Origin: Marinifaba aquimaris
GTDB lineage: Bacteria; Pseudomonadota; Gammaproteobacteria; Enterobacterales; Alteromonadaceae
Reading direction: 5' to 3'
Length of the DNA stretch: 64,000 nucleotides
NCBI RefSeq assembly: GCF_013328345.1
Contig: NZ_JABULX010000023.1
Span: 1 to 64,000, forward strand
The translations under genes were made by a program, and so were the position numbers. How positions within the stretch are numbered: the first letter of the stretch is position 1; every line of letters begins with the position of its first letter. The notes below the pieces were generated by a model that made no database searches, was not told the origin of the DNA, and saw only the letters and a program-made list of their open reading frames with translations. Positions 8,085-18,057 of this stretch are shown piece after piece.

Positions 8085-10742
8085 ATGTCAGACGTTTCAA
8101 TTGAAAAACTAGCCGCTGATGTTGGCACTAGCCCAGATAAACTAGTCCAGCAATTTGCAGAGGCGGGTATTAGCAAGCAAGTAGGTGAATCAGTCACTGA
8201 AGATGAGAAGCAAACCTTACTCGATCACCTTGCTAAACAGCACGGTAGCGAAGCTGCTGAGCCAAGTAAAATGACTTTAAAGCGCAAAACAAAAAGTACG
8301 TTAAGCGTTGGTAAGAGCAAGTCTGTTCAAGTTGAAGTTCGCAAAAAGCGCACTTACGTGAAAGCTTCTGCAGTTGAAGAACAGCGTCAAAAGGAAGAAG
8401 AAGCGCGTTTAGCGAAAGAAGCGGAAGAGGCTGCAGCACGTCAAGCTGAAGAAGAAGAGGCAAGACGTCTAGCGGCTGAAAAAGCTCAACAAGAAGCTGA
8501 AGAAAAAGCTAAGAAAGATGCTGAAGCGAAAGCAAAGCGCGAAGCTGAAGAGAAAGCTAAACAGGAAGCACAAGATAATATGTCACCTGCTGAAAAAGCT
8601 GAAATCGAAAAAGCAGAGCAAGAAGCGTTAGAAATTAAACGTGGTCAAGAAGCAGAAGCTGAACGCAAAGCAAACGAAGAAGCGACTAAACTTGCTGAAG
8701 AAGCGAAGCGTCTTGCTGAAGAAAATGCTGATCGTTGGAAGCAAGAAGAAGCTGAGCGTAAAGCAAAAGAAGCTGCAGAAGTTCACTTACACACTAATAA
8801 GTATGCGCAAGAAGCAGAAGATGAAGAAGATGAGCGTGAAGAGCGCCGTTCTCGTCGCAGTGGTAAGAAGAAAAAGAAAAAAGACGACGATGCTCCTCAG
8901 CACCGTGGTAAAGGCAAAGCGGGCAAAAAAGGTCCATTAAGCAAGCCTAAGAACATGCAGCACGGCTTCCAAAAGCCTGTAGAAGCAACTAAGCAAGAAG
9001 TTAAAATTGGTGAAACAATTTCTGTTGCTGATTTAGCGAATAAGCTTGCGATTAAAGCGAATGAAATCATTAAGTTCATGTTCAAAATGGGCGAAATGGT
9101 AACGATTAACCAAATTCTAGATCAAGATACGGCTATCTTAATCGTTGAAGAATTAGGTCACAAAGCGATTGCAGTTAACGAAAATGCGCTTGAGGATGAA
9201 GTATTAAATGACCGTGGTGAGCAGGGTGAGAAAACTGATCGTGCTCCGGTAGTTACTATCATGGGTCACGTTGACCATGGTAAGACTTCATTACTCGATT
9301 ACATCCGTTCAACAAAAGTTGCATCTGGTGAAGCGGGTGGTATCACACAGCACATTGGTGCATACCATGTTGATACTGACCACGGCATGCTAACTTTCCT
9401 AGATACACCGGGCCACGCGGCGTTTACTGCTATGCGTTCTCGTGGTGCGAAAGCGACAGATATTGTTGTATTGGTTGTAGCTGCTGATGATGGTGTAATG
9501 CCACAAACTAAAGAAGCTGTTCAGCACGCGCGTGCCGCAGAAGTACCTTTAGTTGTTGCTGTTAACAAGATTGATAAAGAAGAGTCAGACCCAGATCGCG
9601 TTAAAAATGAGTTATCTCAATTTGACGTTATCCCTGAAGATTGGGGCGGTGACGTTCAGTTCTGTCACGTTTCAGCTAAGACAGGTGAAGGTGTTCCAGA
9701 ATTATTAGAAGCCATTTCATTACAGTCTGAAATGCTTGACTTAAAAGCAGTACCTACGGGTATGGCTGCAGGTATCGTAATTGAATCACGCCTTGATAAA
9801 GGTCGTGGTCCAGTTGCTTCAATCTTAGTTCAAGAAGGTGAGTTGAAGCAGGGCGATATCGTTCTTTGTGGTTTAGAGTACGGTCGTGTTCGTGCTATGC
9901 GTGACGAAGACGGTAAAGAAATTAAAGTTGCTGGTCCTTCAATTCCGGTTGAAATCCTTGGCCTTTCTGGCGTACCACAAGCAGGTGACGAGGCGACTGT
10001 AGTAAAAGATGAGCGTAAAGCTCGTGAAGTATCTTTAGCGCGTCAAGGCAAGTTACGTGAAGTTAAATTAGCGCGTCAGCAAAAAGCTAAACTTGAAAAC
10101 ATGTTTGCCAATATCGGCGACGGTGAAGTTCAAGAACTTAACATTGTACTTAAATCAGATGTACAAGGTTCATTAGAAGCGATTTCTGATTCACTAATGA
10201 AACTATCTACTGATGAAGTTAAAGTAAAAATTGTTGGTAGCGGTGTTGGTGGTATCACTGAAACTGATGCAACATTAGCTGCTGCCTCTAATGCAATCAT
10301 TTTAGGCTTCAACGTTCGTGCTGATGCAAGTGCGCGTAAAGTTATCGATGCTGAGTCATTAGAGCTTCGCTACTACAGCGTTATCTATGCATTAATTGAT
10401 GAAGTTAAATCAGCAATGAGCGGCATGTTAGCACCAGAGTTTAAACAAGAAATCATGGGCTTAGCAGAAGTTCGTGATGTGTTTAAATCACCTAAGATTG
10501 GTGCTATCGCAGGTTGTATGGTTACTGAAGGTTCAATTAAACGCAGCAACCCAATTCGCGTATTACGTGACAACGTAGTTATTTACGAAGGTGAGCTTGA
10601 ATCACTTCGTCGTTTCAAAGACGATGTACAAGACGTTCGTAATGGCATGGAATGTGGTATCGGTGTTAAGAACTACAATGACGTACGCGTAGGCGATATG
10701 ATCGAAGTTTATGAAATTGTTGAAGTTAAACGTGAGCTATAA
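8085..10742 (+). CDS. infB: translation initiation factor IF-2
   Basis: An 885-residue protein. An N-terminal IF2_N domain (about 1-50) is followed by a long charged, Ala/Glu/Lys-rich helical linker (about 100-280) and a second IF2_N segment near 310-360. The G domain starts near residue 390 with G1 GHVDHGKTS, then G3 DTPGH and G4 NKID; domains II-IV follow. IF-2 brings fMet-tRNA to the 30S subunit and promotes 50S joining. A GGAGG ribosome site precedes the ATG. It is in an operon with nusA, 22 bp downstream of it. An internal start for a shorter isoform is known in E. coli but cannot be confirmed here. Confidence 0.97.
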   Translation: MSDVSIEKLAADVGTSPDKLVQQFAEAGISKQVGESVTEDEKQTLLDHLAKQHGSEAAEPSKMTLKRKTKSTLSVGKSKSVQVEVRKKRTYVKASAVEEQRQKEEEARLAKEAEEAAARQAEEEEARRLAAEKAQQEAEEKAKKDAEAKAKREAEEKAKQEAQDNMSPAEKAEIEKAEQEALEIKRGQEAEAERKANEEATKLAEEAKRLAEENADRWKQEEAERKAKEAAEVHLHTNKYAQEAEDEEDEREERRSRRSGKKKKKKDDDAPQHRGKGKAGKKGPLSKPKNMQHGFQKPVEATKQEVKIGETISVADLANKLAIKANEIIKFMFKMGEMVTINQILDQDTAILIVEELGHKAIAVNENALEDEVLNDRGEQGEKTDRAPVVTIMGHVDHGKTSLLDYIRSTKVASGEAGGITQHIGAYHVDTDHGMLTFLDTPGHAAFTAMRSRGAKATDIVVLVVAADDGVMPQTKEAVQHARAAEVPLVVAVNKIDKEESDPDRVKNELSQFDVIPEDWGGDVQFCHVSAKTGEGVPELLEAISLQSEMLDLKAVPTGMAAGIVIESRLDKGRGPVASILVQEGELKQGDIVLCGLEYGRVRAMRDEDGKEIKVAGPSIPVEILGLSGVPQAGDEATVVKDERKAREVSLARQGKLREVKLARQQKAKLENMFANIGDGEVQELNIVLKSDVQGSLEAISDSLMKLSTDEVKVKIVGSGVGGITETDATLAAASNAIILGFNVRADASARKVIDAESLELRYYSVIYALIDEVKSAMSGMLAPEFKQEIMGLAEVRDVFKSPKIGAIAGCMVTEGSIKRSNPIRVLRDNVVIYEGELESLRRFKDDVQDVRNGMECGIGVKNYNDVRVGDMIEVYEIVEVKREL

Positions 10743-10767
10743 TCACGAGTAACTTACTCAACTTGAT

Positions 10768-10792
10768 AAAAGGGGCGTATGCCCCTTTTTTG
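10768..10792 (+). terminator. intrinsic terminator after infB
   Basis: AAAAGGGGC (10768-10776), loop GTAT, GCCCCTTTT (10781-10789), then more T. It separates infB from rbfA, although rbfA shows no clear promoter of its own, so read-through is likely. Confidence 0.75.
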
Positions 10793-10816
10793 TCTTAAAT
10801 ATTAAGAGTTTTTATA

Positions 10817-11233
10817 GTGAAAAGAGAATTTTCCCGTACCGAACGTGTTGCACAGCAAGTGCAAAAAGAAGTAGCGGTGATTTTACAACGCGAGATCAAA
10901 GATCCTCGTATTGGCATGGTGACGGTTTCTGAAGTTGAAGTGACCAAAGATTTAGCGTACGCCAAAGTGTTTGTTTCTTCTTTTGAATCAGACAAAACTA
11001 AACAAAACGAATTGTTAAAAGCACTTAATGAAGCGGCGCCTTACATTCGTTCACTGTTAGCTAAAATAATGAAAATGCGCACCGTACCTGCTATTCGTTT
11101 CCATTTGGACACCAGTTTAATTGAAGGTATTCGCATGTCTCGATTAGTGGATGAAGCCCGTAATCAAGACAAAACGAAAGCACAGGATGCCGGTCGTGAT
11201 GTCGATGCTGATGATACGGCTGAGGATGCCTAA
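10817..11233 (+). CDS. rbfA: 30S ribosome-binding factor RbfA
   Basis: A 138-residue protein with the single KH-like fold of Rbf[17 protein letters not shown] at the start, [16 protein letters not shown] and [20 protein letters not shown] near the end, then a short acidic tail (ADDTAEDA). It binds 30S precursors late in assembly and is needed for cold adaptation in E. coli. It begins with GTG or the equivalent near 10817 and is 2 bp upstream of truB, implying translational coupling. Confidence 0.95.
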   Translation: MKREFSRTERVAQQVQKEVAVILQREIKDPRIGMVTVSEVEVTKDLAYAKVFVSSFESDKTKQNELLKALNEAAPYIRSLLAKIMKMRTVPAIRFHLDTSLIEGIRMSRLVDEARNQDKTKAQDAGRDVDADDTAEDA

Positions 11234-11235
11234 TC

Positions 11236-12141
11236 TTGGCTAAGAAAATTTATCGTGATTTAAATGCTGTCTTTTTGCTTGATAAAGCTGACGGCGCTTC
11301 ATCAAATCAAGTGCTACAAAAAGTAAGACATTGCTTTGAAGCAAAAAAAGCAGGTCACACGGGAGCATTAGATCCGATTGCTACTGGCATGCTACCTATA
11401 TGCTTTGGTGAGGCAACAAAGTTTAGTCAATTTCTACTCGACTCTGATAAAGAGTACGAAGTGACCGCTTTGCTAGGTCAAAGAACAACGACGAGTGATC
11501 GCGAAGGAGAGGTCGTTGAAACACGTGATGTGCAAGTAACGAATGAACAAATCTTCACTGCAATTGAATCTTTCTTAGGCGAACAACAACAAACACCTTC
11601 TGTTTATTCTGCCCTGAAATACCAAGGGAAACCTTTGTATTGGTATGCAAGACAAGGTATTGATGTTCCAAGGCCAACGCGTACTATCACATTTTATGAA
11701 ATTGAAGTACAAGCAATTGAATTGCCTAAACTCAAATTGAGAGTTCGCTGCTCTAAAGGCACATATATCCGAACCTTAGTCGATGATTTAGGTGAAGTAT
11801 TGGGCTGTGGCGCGCATGTAACAGAGTTAAGGCGTACCCAAGTTGCGAATTACCCTTATGCAAAAATGATGTCATTTGAAGCATTAGAAACCATTGCCGA
11901 GCAAGGGCTTGACGCGATTGATGGATTACTTTTACCTGTGGATTCTGCGTTACAAGATTTACCCACGCTTGAATTGACTGAGGAGCAAGCTGCTCGATTA
12001 AAGCAAGGACAACGATTCTATGCCCCAGAAGGTACTGAACCGTCACTGTACCGAGCTTATCAAAGCGAACAGTTTGTCGGTTTGGTTGAAGTGAATGAAA
12101 AAGGGTTAATCCAACCTAAGCGATTAGTGAAGACTAATTAA
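11236..12141 (+). CDS. truB: tRNA pseudouridine(55) synthase TruB
   Basis: A 301-residue protein. The catalytic Asp46 lies in GHTGALDPIATGML, with the conserved YSALKYQGKPLYWYAR and CSKGTYIRTLVDDLG motifs and a C-terminal PUA-like domain. It makes pseudouridine 55 in the T-loop of tRNAs. The start is TTG, two bases after the rbfA stop, with no evident ribosome site, so it probably depends on translation of rbfA. Confidence 0.96.
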   Translation: MAKKIYRDLNAVFLLDKADGASSNQVLQKVRHCFEAKKAGHTGALDPIATGMLPICFGEATKFSQFLLDSDKEYEVTALLGQRTTTSDREGEVVETRDVQVTNEQIFTAIESFLGEQQQTPSVYSALKYQGKPLYWYARQGIDVPRPTRTITFYEIEVQAIELPKLKLRVRCSKGTYIRTLVDDLGEVLGCGAHVTELRRTQVANYPYAKMMSFEALETIAEQGLDAIDGLLLPVDSALQDLPTLELTEEQAARLKQGQRFYAPEGTEPSLYRAYQSEQFVGLVEVNEKGLIQPKRLVKTN

Positions 12142-12145
12142 TAAC

Positions 12146-12173
12146 TTGCGGTATTTTTTAATTACTTTAGAAT
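12146..12173 (+). promoter_or_regulatory. rpsO promoter
   Basis: TTGCGG (12146-12151), 16-bp spacer, TAGAAT (12168-12173), then ATGCGC. The -10 and discriminator match the tRNA promoters in this window. The predicted start near 12180 gives a leader of about 68 nt, consistent with rpsO translational autoregulation. Confidence 0.55.
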
Positions 12174-12247
12174 ATGCGCTCTTTTGAAGCTGGCTGAATT
12201 AGTGATCGGCAGCTTTGTTTTACTTCCTTTTTATTTTGGAGAAGATT

Positions 12248-12517
12248 ATGTCACTAAGTACTCAAGAAAAAGCAGCTATCGTTGCTGAATATGCGACTAA
12301 AGAAGGCGACACTGGTTCACCAGAAGTACAAGTTGCTTTATTAACGCACAACATCAACAAGTTGCAAGGTCACTTTGGCGACCATAAAAAAGATCACCAC
12401 TCACGTCGTGGTTTGATCCGTATGGTTAACCAACGTCGTAGTCTTTTAGACTACTTAAAGCGTAAAAACGCTGACCGTTACCAAGATTTAATCGCTCGTT
12501 TAGGTTTACGTCGTTAA
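12248..12517 (+). CDS. rpsO: 30S ribosomal protein S15
   Basis: 89 residues, the exact family length, starting [12 protein letters not shown] at the ATG preceded by GGAGAAG. The signature [12 protein letters not shown] and [23 protein letters not shown] are present. It binds the central domain of 16S rRNA. A longer in-frame reading from 12215 is possible but would add residues absent from the family. In E. coli rpsO is followed by pnp; here it is followed by a terminator and a convergent gene. Confidence 0.97.
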   Translation: MSLSTQEKAAIVAEYATKEGDTGSPEVQVALLTHNINKLQGHFGDHKKDHHSRRGLIRMVNQRRSLLDYLKRKNADRYQDLIARLGLRR

Positions 12518-12541
12518 TCCTTAATCGAATTGATTATTTCA

Positions 12542-12571
12542 CTAAAAAAGCGCCTTTCGGCGCTTTTTTAG
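12542..12571. terminator. strong terminator after rpsO, bidirectional
   Basis: CTAAAAAAGCGCC (12542-12554) pairs perfectly with GGCGCTTTTTTAG (12559-12571) around TTTC. The A-run and T-run flank the G+C core on both sides, so it can end rpsO (+) and the CadC-like gene (-). Confidence 0.85.
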
Positions 12572-12599
12572 TTTCTGGTTATGCTCATTTAGTGGGTTA

Positions 12600-14201
12600 T
12601 CAATTCACATCGTAGATGGGGTGTTGCTTAAACCAGGCATTAACTCTATTTTTTAGAATATCATTTTGTGCTTGTTGGGCGACTGCTTTGGCTTCTACTG
12701 CCTTTTCATTTGCTAGCGATGTTTTATCTTGTGCTAATAGTACATCGGCCTGAGCCAGTAAGATCCAGACTTTATTGGATGGTGTTTGATTGGTATCGGC
12801 AATCTGATGGGCTTGCGCAAAGTAGTGAGAAGCTTGCTCATATTGGTGTTGAGCAGCGGCTACCTTTGCTAATTCAATTAAAGCCGTTGTTTGGCCATAT
12901 GAGCCCCTAAATGCTTTATGGTGCTCTAATGCTGATTTTAACAAGGGTACAGCTTGTAAGTATTTACCTTGAATACGCTTTACCTTACCTAGCTCTTCAT
13001 GCGTATAGGCTATAAAAAGCTTATCTTGATAAAGCGTTGCTAATTGCATTCCGGTGTTTAGATATTGCTCTGCTGTTTGCAGCCTGTTAGCTCGGTCATC
13101 TGGATTATCATAATTAATGATGAGGTAGCCGACCATTAAATAACCTCTTAGCTCTTCGCGCTTATCACCCGCAACTTGTGCTGCTTGGATGTTTTCTTCT
13201 AATAATTCTAAGCTTTTTGCTAAATCGCCTGAATTGGCATAACTTGCTGCTAAATAACGACGGGCACTGAGTAATGTTGGGCTGGCATTTAACGCGGCTG
13301 TAAAATATGTGATGGCCTGCTGGTATTCTCGCTTTAAATAAAATTCGATGCCGTTGGCAAACGCTTCATTACTAAAATCACTTTGGTAATTGATACTCGA
13401 TGGGGCGAAATTACCATAGCGCTGTGCAATATGAGCGATGAGTTTATCAAATGCTAGATAGGGCGTTTTAGCAAACTCAACGCCACGCTCCACATTATGT
13501 GCTGAAAACATCGTATAGTGAATTTGGAAGTCTTGTGGAAAGCCAGCTAACCGAGTTTGAATAATAATATCAGCACCCAGCTTTTTTCTGAGTTGATAAA
13601 CTTGCTGCTCGATTGACTGACTATCAAAGTCACGTGTCCGCGCCATAGCGAATACCAAGTCATCGCTGTTAAGCACATTGAGCTGGCTTTGCTCTTCTAG
13701 GCGGTGACTTAAATAGTCCATACCTTTTAACGGGACCCACTCGTGAAGAGCATCTTGCATTTCATTCTTGACTGGTAAAAAGGCAATACTTATCTGGTTA
13801 TTTTGTTCTTGATCAATCTGTTGCTGCCAAAACCAAGCAAGAGCCAAGAATGCGAGTAGGATAGCACCAGCTATTATTGTATATATTGAATGCTGTTTGT
13901 TGCGGTTACTTGTTTCCAGTGTTTGGACCCATTGATAACCTTTTTTGGGATAGGTTTTGATGACATCAGAACCCAAGATATCTCTGATCTCTTTAATAGA
14001 TTGCACCAGTACTTGTTCTTGTACAACTACATCAGGCCATATTTGGGCAAGTAATTCACTTTTATCGACTATGCAATCTTGGCGCTCAATCAGCGCTTTA
14101 AGCACAAGTAACGTTTTAGCTCTTAATTGGTGGGTTTGGCCTAGATGGAAAATTTGACCATTTTTGAGGTTAATTTTGCTGTTATCAAAATAATACTTCA
14201 T
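12600..14201 (-). CDS. CadC/ToxR-type membrane-anchored transcriptional regulator with TPR domain
   Basis: A 533-residue protein. The N-terminal winged helix (about 1-95) has the OmpR-type pattern TLLVLKALIERQ, then DIWPDVVV-like and TYPKKGYQWV segments. One membrane helix follows (about 105-125, IIAGAILLAFLALAWFW), then a periplasmic part with several TPR-like helical repeats (about 280-500). Proteins of this layout sense a periplasmic signal while binding DNA; the target genes are unknown. It starts 11 bp after yfbR and may be co-transcribed with alaA-yfbR. Confidence 0.8.
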   Translation of the reverse strand: MKYYFDNSKINLKNGQIFHLGQTHQLRAKTLLVLKALIERQDCIVDKSELLAQIWPDVVVQEQVLVQSIKEIRDILGSDVIKTYPKKGYQWVQTLETSNRNKQHSIYTIIAGAILLAFLALAWFWQQQIDQEQNNQISIAFLPVKNEMQDALHEWVPLKGMDYLSHRLEEQSQLNVLNSDDLVFAMARTRDFDSQSIEQQVYQLRKKLGADIIIQTRLAGFPQDFQIHYTMFSAHNVERGVEFAKTPYLAFDKLIAHIAQRYGNFAPSSINYQSDFSNEAFANGIEFYLKREYQQAITYFTAALNASPTLLSARRYLAASYANSGDLAKSLELLEENIQAAQVAGDKREELRGYLMVGYLIINYDNPDDRANRLQTAEQYLNTGMQLATLYQDKLFIAYTHEELGKVKRIQGKYLQAVPLLKSALEHHKAFRGSYGQTTALIELAKVAAAQHQYEQASHYFAQAHQIADTNQTPSNKVWILLAQADVLLAQDKTSLANEKAVEAKAVAQQAQNDILKNRVNAWFKQHPIYDVN

Positions 14202-14212
14202 GAAATCTATTT

Positions 14213-14809
14213 TTAGCTTTGTACACTTATTTCATCCAAGCTAAGTTTGAAGCTTTCAACAAAAGTTTCTCTAAACAGCTTTACCTCTTCGAGAGGAAGG
14301 CTGTCTAGCTCTTCATTGAGCTTTTCACTAGCCCGTTTGAATTCGTGGTTACCTGCTGATAATTCTTCAAGTGTTTTTAAATAAGCACTTAATATATCAG
14401 CTGCTTTGACGATTTGGTATTGAGAGGCGTCATGGTCAATTGAGCAAACTAGAGGTTGATAGTACTTTTTTAACCGTTCTGGCAGCATGTCGACCAGTTT
14501 TTGCTCGGCAATGACTTCTATTTTTTTATACTCTTTTGCGATGTTAGGATTGAAGTACTTTACCGGGCTAGGTAAATCGCCGGTAAGTACTTCAGAAGCA
14601 TCATGATATAAGGCTAGGGTGCTGATAGCATTGGCATCGTACTCTTTTTCAAAGTACTCGTTGCCAATTAGAGCCAGTGCGTGAGCTATCATCGCTACTT
14701 GTAGACTGTGCTCTTGTACGTTTTCAGTCTGGATATTACGCATCAATGGCCAACGATTGATCAATTTAAGTCTCGCCATATGGGCAAAGAAGTGACTGTG
14801 TCCGGCCAT
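14213..14809 (-). CDS. yfbR: 5'-deoxynucleotidase YfbR
   Basis: A 198-residue HD-domain protein. The metal ligands His34 (QEHSLQVA), His69-Asp70 ([12 protein letters not shown]) and Asp138 (KAADIL) are all in place. YfbR dephosphorylates deoxyribonucleoside 5'-monophosphates. It sits 12 bp downstream of alaA, the same pairing as yfbQ-yfbR in E. coli. Confidence 0.95.
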   Translation of the reverse strand: MAGHSHFFAHMARLKLINRWPLMRNIQTENVQEHSLQVAMIAHALALIGNEYFEKEYDANAISTLALYHDASEVLTGDLPSPVKYFNPNIAKEYKKIEVIAEQKLVDMLPERLKKYYQPLVCSIDHDASQYQIVKAADILSAYLKTLEELSAGNHEFKRASEKLNEELDSLPLEEVKLFRETFVESFKLSLDEISVQS

Positions 14810-14821
14810 TGATAAACTTCC

Positions 14822-16036
14822 TTATTGTGAGTAACTGTGTAAGAAACGCTCTAGTTTGTTAAAGGCATCATCTAAGACCTCGACATGAGGTAAGGTAACT
14901 ATCCTAAAGTGGTCTGGTGTTGGCCAGTTAAAGCCAGTACCGTGAACCATTAAGATTTTCTCTTGGCGGAGGAAGTCGATGATCATGCGCTGATCATCTT
15001 TGATATTAAACTTCTTCTGATCGAGTTTAGGGAACACATACATGGCGCCTTTTGGTTTAACACAACTTAAACCTTCTATTGAATTAATTCGCTCATAGGC
15101 AAATAAGCTTTGCTCATACAAACGACCGCCAGGAATAATCAATTCGTTGATACTTTGGTAGCCGCCCAATGCAGTTTGAATGGCATGCTGGCAAGGGACG
15201 TTTGCGCAAAGGCGCATAGATGCAAGCATGGTGAGCCCTTCGATGAAGTCTTTGGCGCGATGGGTTGCACCACTGAGCATCATCCAGCCCGCTCTAAAGC
15301 CTGCAATTCTATAGTTTTTAGATAAACCACCGAACGTAACAAGGAATAAATCATCTGCTAAGCTCGCTGTTGGTATATGCTGGACATCACCATAGAGCAC
15401 TTTGTCATAGATTTCATCGCTAAATACAATAAGGTTGTACTTTCTGGCGAGTTCAAGAATATCTTCGAGTACTTCTTTAGGGTAAACAGAGCCTGTCGGG
15501 TTATTTGGATTAATAAGCACCAAAGCTTTAGTTTTGTCTGTGATACGCGCTTCCATATCCTTTATATCAGGATACCAATCGGCTTGTTCATCACAGATGT
15601 AATGCACGGGTTTACCACCGGATAATGCAACTGCAGCTGTCCATAAAGGATAATCTGGAGCAGGGATGAGCACTTCGTCATCAGTATTTAGTAGTGCTTG
15701 CATTGCCATTACAATCAGCTCCGATACGCCGTTGCCAATGTAAATATTTTCGATATCTACATTTAGAATGCCTTTCTGTTGGTAATATTGCATAACCGCA
15801 ACTCGGGCTGAGTATATACCTTTAGAATCACAATAACCCTGTGATTGAGGTAAGTTGCGGATCACATCTTTAAGGATGTCATCTGGGGCATCAAATCCAA
15901 ACGGGGCTGGGTTTCCGATATTAAGTTTTAAGATCTTATGACCTTCTTCCTCAAGACGCTTGGCTTCTTTTGCTACGGGACCTCTGATCTCATAACAAAC
16001 ATGCCTTAACTTATCGGATTGCTTAATTTCTGTCAC
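14822..16036 (-). CDS. alaA: glutamate-pyruvate aminotransferase AlaA
   Basis: A 404-residue class I PLP-dependent aminotransferase. The PLP lysine is Lys240 in FGGLSKNYRIAG, and NPNNPTG and SDEIYDKVLY are the expected cofactor-site motifs. The N terminus SDKLRHVCYEIRGPV is diagnostic of the AlaA/YfbQ group. It converts pyruvate and glutamate to alanine and 2-oxoglutarate. It is first in the minus-strand alaA-yfbR unit. Confidence 0.95.
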   Translation of the reverse strand: MTEIKQSDKLRHVCYEIRGPVAKEAKRLEEEGHKILKLNIGNPAPFGFDAPDDILKDVIRNLPQSQGYCDSKGIYSARVAVMQYYQQKGILNVDIENIYIGNGVSELIVMAMQALLNTDDEVLIPAPDYPLWTAAVALSGGKPVHYICDEQADWYPDIKDMEARITDKTKALVLINPNNPTGSVYPKEVLEDILELARKYNLIVFSDEIYDKVLYGDVQHIPTASLADDLFLVTFGGLSKNYRIAGFRAGWMMLSGATHRAKDFIEGLTMLASMRLCANVPCQHAIQTALGGYQSINELIIPGGRLYEQSLFAYERINSIEGLSCVKPKGAMYVFPKLDQKKFNIKDDQRMIIDFLRQEKILMVHGTGFNWPTPDHFRIVTLPHVEVLDDAFNKLERFLHSYSQ

Positions 16037-16273
16037 TGTTTATGCTCCCGTAAACCCCAATTGACGCTTATTTAATTGATTATTTTTATAATTTTTATAG
16101 ACAAGCCAAAGTAGCGTAACTGCCGCTTTATGTGAAGTAAAAATGCCAAAAATAGGGAAAAATTGTTTACCTCTTTTTACCAGCACAAGCTGAAAATTTT
16201 AATTGTATTAAAAGTGAACGATTTTTTTCTCTGGGCGTATGTAATTATTAGTTGGATAACGTCGAGGTTCAAT

Positions 16274-16792
16274 ATGTTACAGGTTCAATATCTAATCGAT
16301 GACATGAAAGAAATTGTCGAAATTGATGAAGATCTAGAGTTTATTGGCATAAAGCACAACCATATTCATTTTATGAGTCAAAACGATGCCGAAGTGGAAT
16401 CTAATCATCTGCACGCAGCCAACTTATTCGAACAAAGTAATGTGATACATGCAGGAAAATTGGGTTTGGTATCCGGCATTTCAATCGGCGTACTCAGCTC
16501 CATATTCTTGTTTTTTTACCAGCCATTTGGCTGGCGTCCTGAATTCTATAACTTTGTTTTAGTTACTCTTTTATTAAGTGGTTTCACAACATGGCTAGGA
16601 GGTTTAATTGGTATAAGTCAAAAAAACTACAAAATTGAAAAATTTCAACAATACTTAAATACAGGCAAGGCCTTAATGATGGTGTACTTACGTCCTGCCG
16701 ATATGCAGAAAGTGCTGTTAATGATGTCAAAGAAACATCCTAACGCGCAGTACCTCGCCACAAATTCTGCCTTGGATATTCGTTTGGCCTAA
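16274..16792 (+). CDS. uncharacterised membrane protein with two central helices
   Basis: 172 residues from the ATG at 16274, which has a GAGG ribosome site 7 bp upstream; a TTG at 16163 would add 37 mostly hydrophobic residues. Two membrane helices lie near residues 62-80 and 90-115, joined by a short loop with PFGWRPEF; the second contains the glycine-rich GGLIGIS. Both ends look cytoplasmic, with a His-rich stretch (KHNHIHFM). I do not recognise the family. It is 37 bp upstream of a DUF2189 membrane gene and likely co-transcribed. Confidence 0.6.
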   Translation: MLQVQYLIDDMKEIVEIDEDLEFIGIKHNHIHFMSQNDAEVESNHLHAANLFEQSNVIHAGKLGLVSGISIGVLSSIFLFFYQPFGWRPEFYNFVLVTLLLSGFTTWLGGLIGISQKNYKIEKFQQYLNTGKALMMVYLRPADMQKVLLMMSKKHPNAQYLATNSALDIRLA

Positions 16793-16829
16793 CAGGCTAG
16801 TTGATGATCTGAAAATTGAAGGTGTTGCT

Positions 16830-17621
16830 ATGTCACATGCAATGAGAAAGGAAGAAAATGCTTTACACGACAATGAAATGGGTCGTGTCATACCGTGTAA
16901 TGAATTAGATTGGGGAGACCCAGTAAAGTGGCTCAGGTTAGGATTGCTCGATATGACAAGAGCACCCCTGATAACCATGTTTTACGGCATATTTTTTACA
17001 CTTATACCACTAACCATAACATATTTTGTTTCTCTAACGGACAACCATTTAGTGATAGCGCCTGCTATGGTTTGTTTCATGGTTGTCGGTCCGTTTTTAG
17101 CGGCTGGGCTCTACGATGTTAGCTGGGAATTTAAGAAAGGTCATACGCCATCTTTGTGGCACAGCATAAAAGCCATACACCGAAATACTGTTAATGAAAT
17201 TGCATTTGCAATCTTACTACTCGTAGTGATGATCTTCTGGCTCAGAGTAGCTTCACTCATCCATGCGTTGTACCCACCATACGTAGGGGATGACTTAACC
17301 GAGCTTATGCCATTTTTAATCGTTGGCAGTGTGGTAGGCGGAGTACTTGCGTGTGTCGTCTTTCTTATAAGTGCGTTTACTCAACCTATCCTCGTTGAAA
17401 GAAAGGTAGATCTAATGACTGCTGTTTTAAGTAGCATTAACGCAGTTTGGTCAAACAAAGGTGTAATGTTACTTTGGGCCAGCATAATTGTTACATGTGT
17501 GGTAATTGGTTTTGCCACTGCATTTTTAGCCTTCATAGTGTTAATGCCATTGCTCGGCTTTGCAAGCTGGCATGCATACATGGATGCTATTGCTACTAAG
17601 CGTGAACGCAAAGGAATTTAA
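16830..17621 (+). CDS. DUF2189-family integral membrane protein
   Basis: 263 residues with six predicted membrane helices. The N-terminal cytoplasmic part has VIPCNELDWGDPVKWLRLG, then DMTRAPLITMFYG leads into the first helix. The motif FLAAGLYDVSWEFKKG and the segment GFASWHAYMD are characteristic of DUF2189 proteins, whose function is unknown. Some members lie near cytochrome oxidase genes, but nothing of that kind is nearby here. A terminator follows. Confidence 0.75.
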   Translation: MSHAMRKEENALHDNEMGRVIPCNELDWGDPVKWLRLGLLDMTRAPLITMFYGIFFTLIPLTITYFVSLTDNHLVIAPAMVCFMVVGPFLAAGLYDVSWEFKKGHTPSLWHSIKAIHRNTVNEIAFAILLLVVMIFWLRVASLIHALYPPYVGDDLTELMPFLIVGSVVGGVLACVVFLISAFTQPILVERKVDLMTAVLSSINAVWSNKGVMLLWASIIVTCVVIGFATAFLAFIVLMPLLGFASWHAYMDAIATKRERKGI

Positions 17622-17642
17622 ATTTTAAACTAAAAACAGAAT

Positions 17643-17668
17643 AGCGGCTCATAGGCCGCTTTTTTTAT
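17643..17668 (+). terminator. intrinsic terminator after the DUF2189 gene
   Basis: AGCGGC (17643-17648) and GCCGCT (17655-17660) with a 6-nt loop, followed by seven T. Confidence 0.75.
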
Positions 17669-17693
17669 TATCTAACTGACTATTTTATTTATA

Positions 17694-17963
17694 TTAGTCT
17701 GTGTCTTTTTCAGCTTCAATTTTAATATCTGTGCAAGGTTTACTACAGCAAGGTAAGAAATCGCCCCGTCTAACAAAAGCTAGCGGCTCTTTTTCATAGT
17801 TAATATCACCTGACTTAAGAGGCGTACGACATGCACCACAAAATCCGTCTCTGCAATGAAAATGAACTTTCAAAGATTGTTGCTCCATGTAATCGAGTAG
17901 GGTGTCACAGCCTGACGATTCAAACTCGCTTTTTAGAACGGTGTATTCAATCTTATCTGTCAT
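17694..17963 (-). CDS. yfaE: 2Fe-2S ferredoxin of the YfaE type, NrdB cofactor maintenance
   Basis: An 89-residue plant-type ferredoxin. The cluster ligands are Cys37, Cys42 and Cys45 (CRDGFCGAC), with the fourth at Cys72 or Cys73 (LPCC). In E. coli YfaE supplies electrons for rebuilding the diferric-tyrosyl cofactor of NrdB. Its place just after nrdB fits that role. A terminator hairpin in the gap to nrdB suggests expression by read-through or from a separate promoter. Confidence 0.9.
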   Translation of the reverse strand: MTDKIEYTVLKSEFESSGCDTLLDYMEQQSLKVHFHCRDGFCGACRTPLKSGDINYEKEPLAFVRRGDFLPCCSKPCTDIKIEAEKDTD

Positions 17964-18000
17964 GAAGGTGGTGAGTATTTGGGTTTTAGCTTTATAATAA

Positions 18001-18029
18001 TAAAAAAGGCCAGTGAAGATAACTGGCCT
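18001..18029 (-). terminator. intrinsic terminator between nrdB and yfaE
   Basis: On the minus strand AGGCCAGT, a 7-nt loop and ACTGGCCT are followed by TTTTTT. The stem lies 18007-18029, just past the nrdB stop codon. Confidence 0.75.
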
Positions 18030-18057
18030 ATTACAGTCTAACTCGTATGTAAATTAC

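Noticed and set aside
8085-8960. The low-complexity Ala/Glu/Lys region of infB as horizontally acquired or repetitive DNA.
   Set aside because: Such a charged linker is normal in gammaproteobacterial IF-2, and base use matches the rest of the gene.
6466-10573. Several minus-strand open frames opposite nusA and infB.
   Set aside because: They are antisense shadows of strongly conserved genes, without ribosome sites or recognisable products.
12215-12247. An 11-residue N-terminal extension of S15.
   Set aside because: The family length is 89 residues and GGAGAAG precedes the ATG at 12248; the extension lies in the leader.
16163-16273. A longer N terminus (TTG) for the membrane protein at 16274.
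   Set aside because: The extension is possible, but the ATG at 16274 has a better ribosome site; kept as an alternative only.
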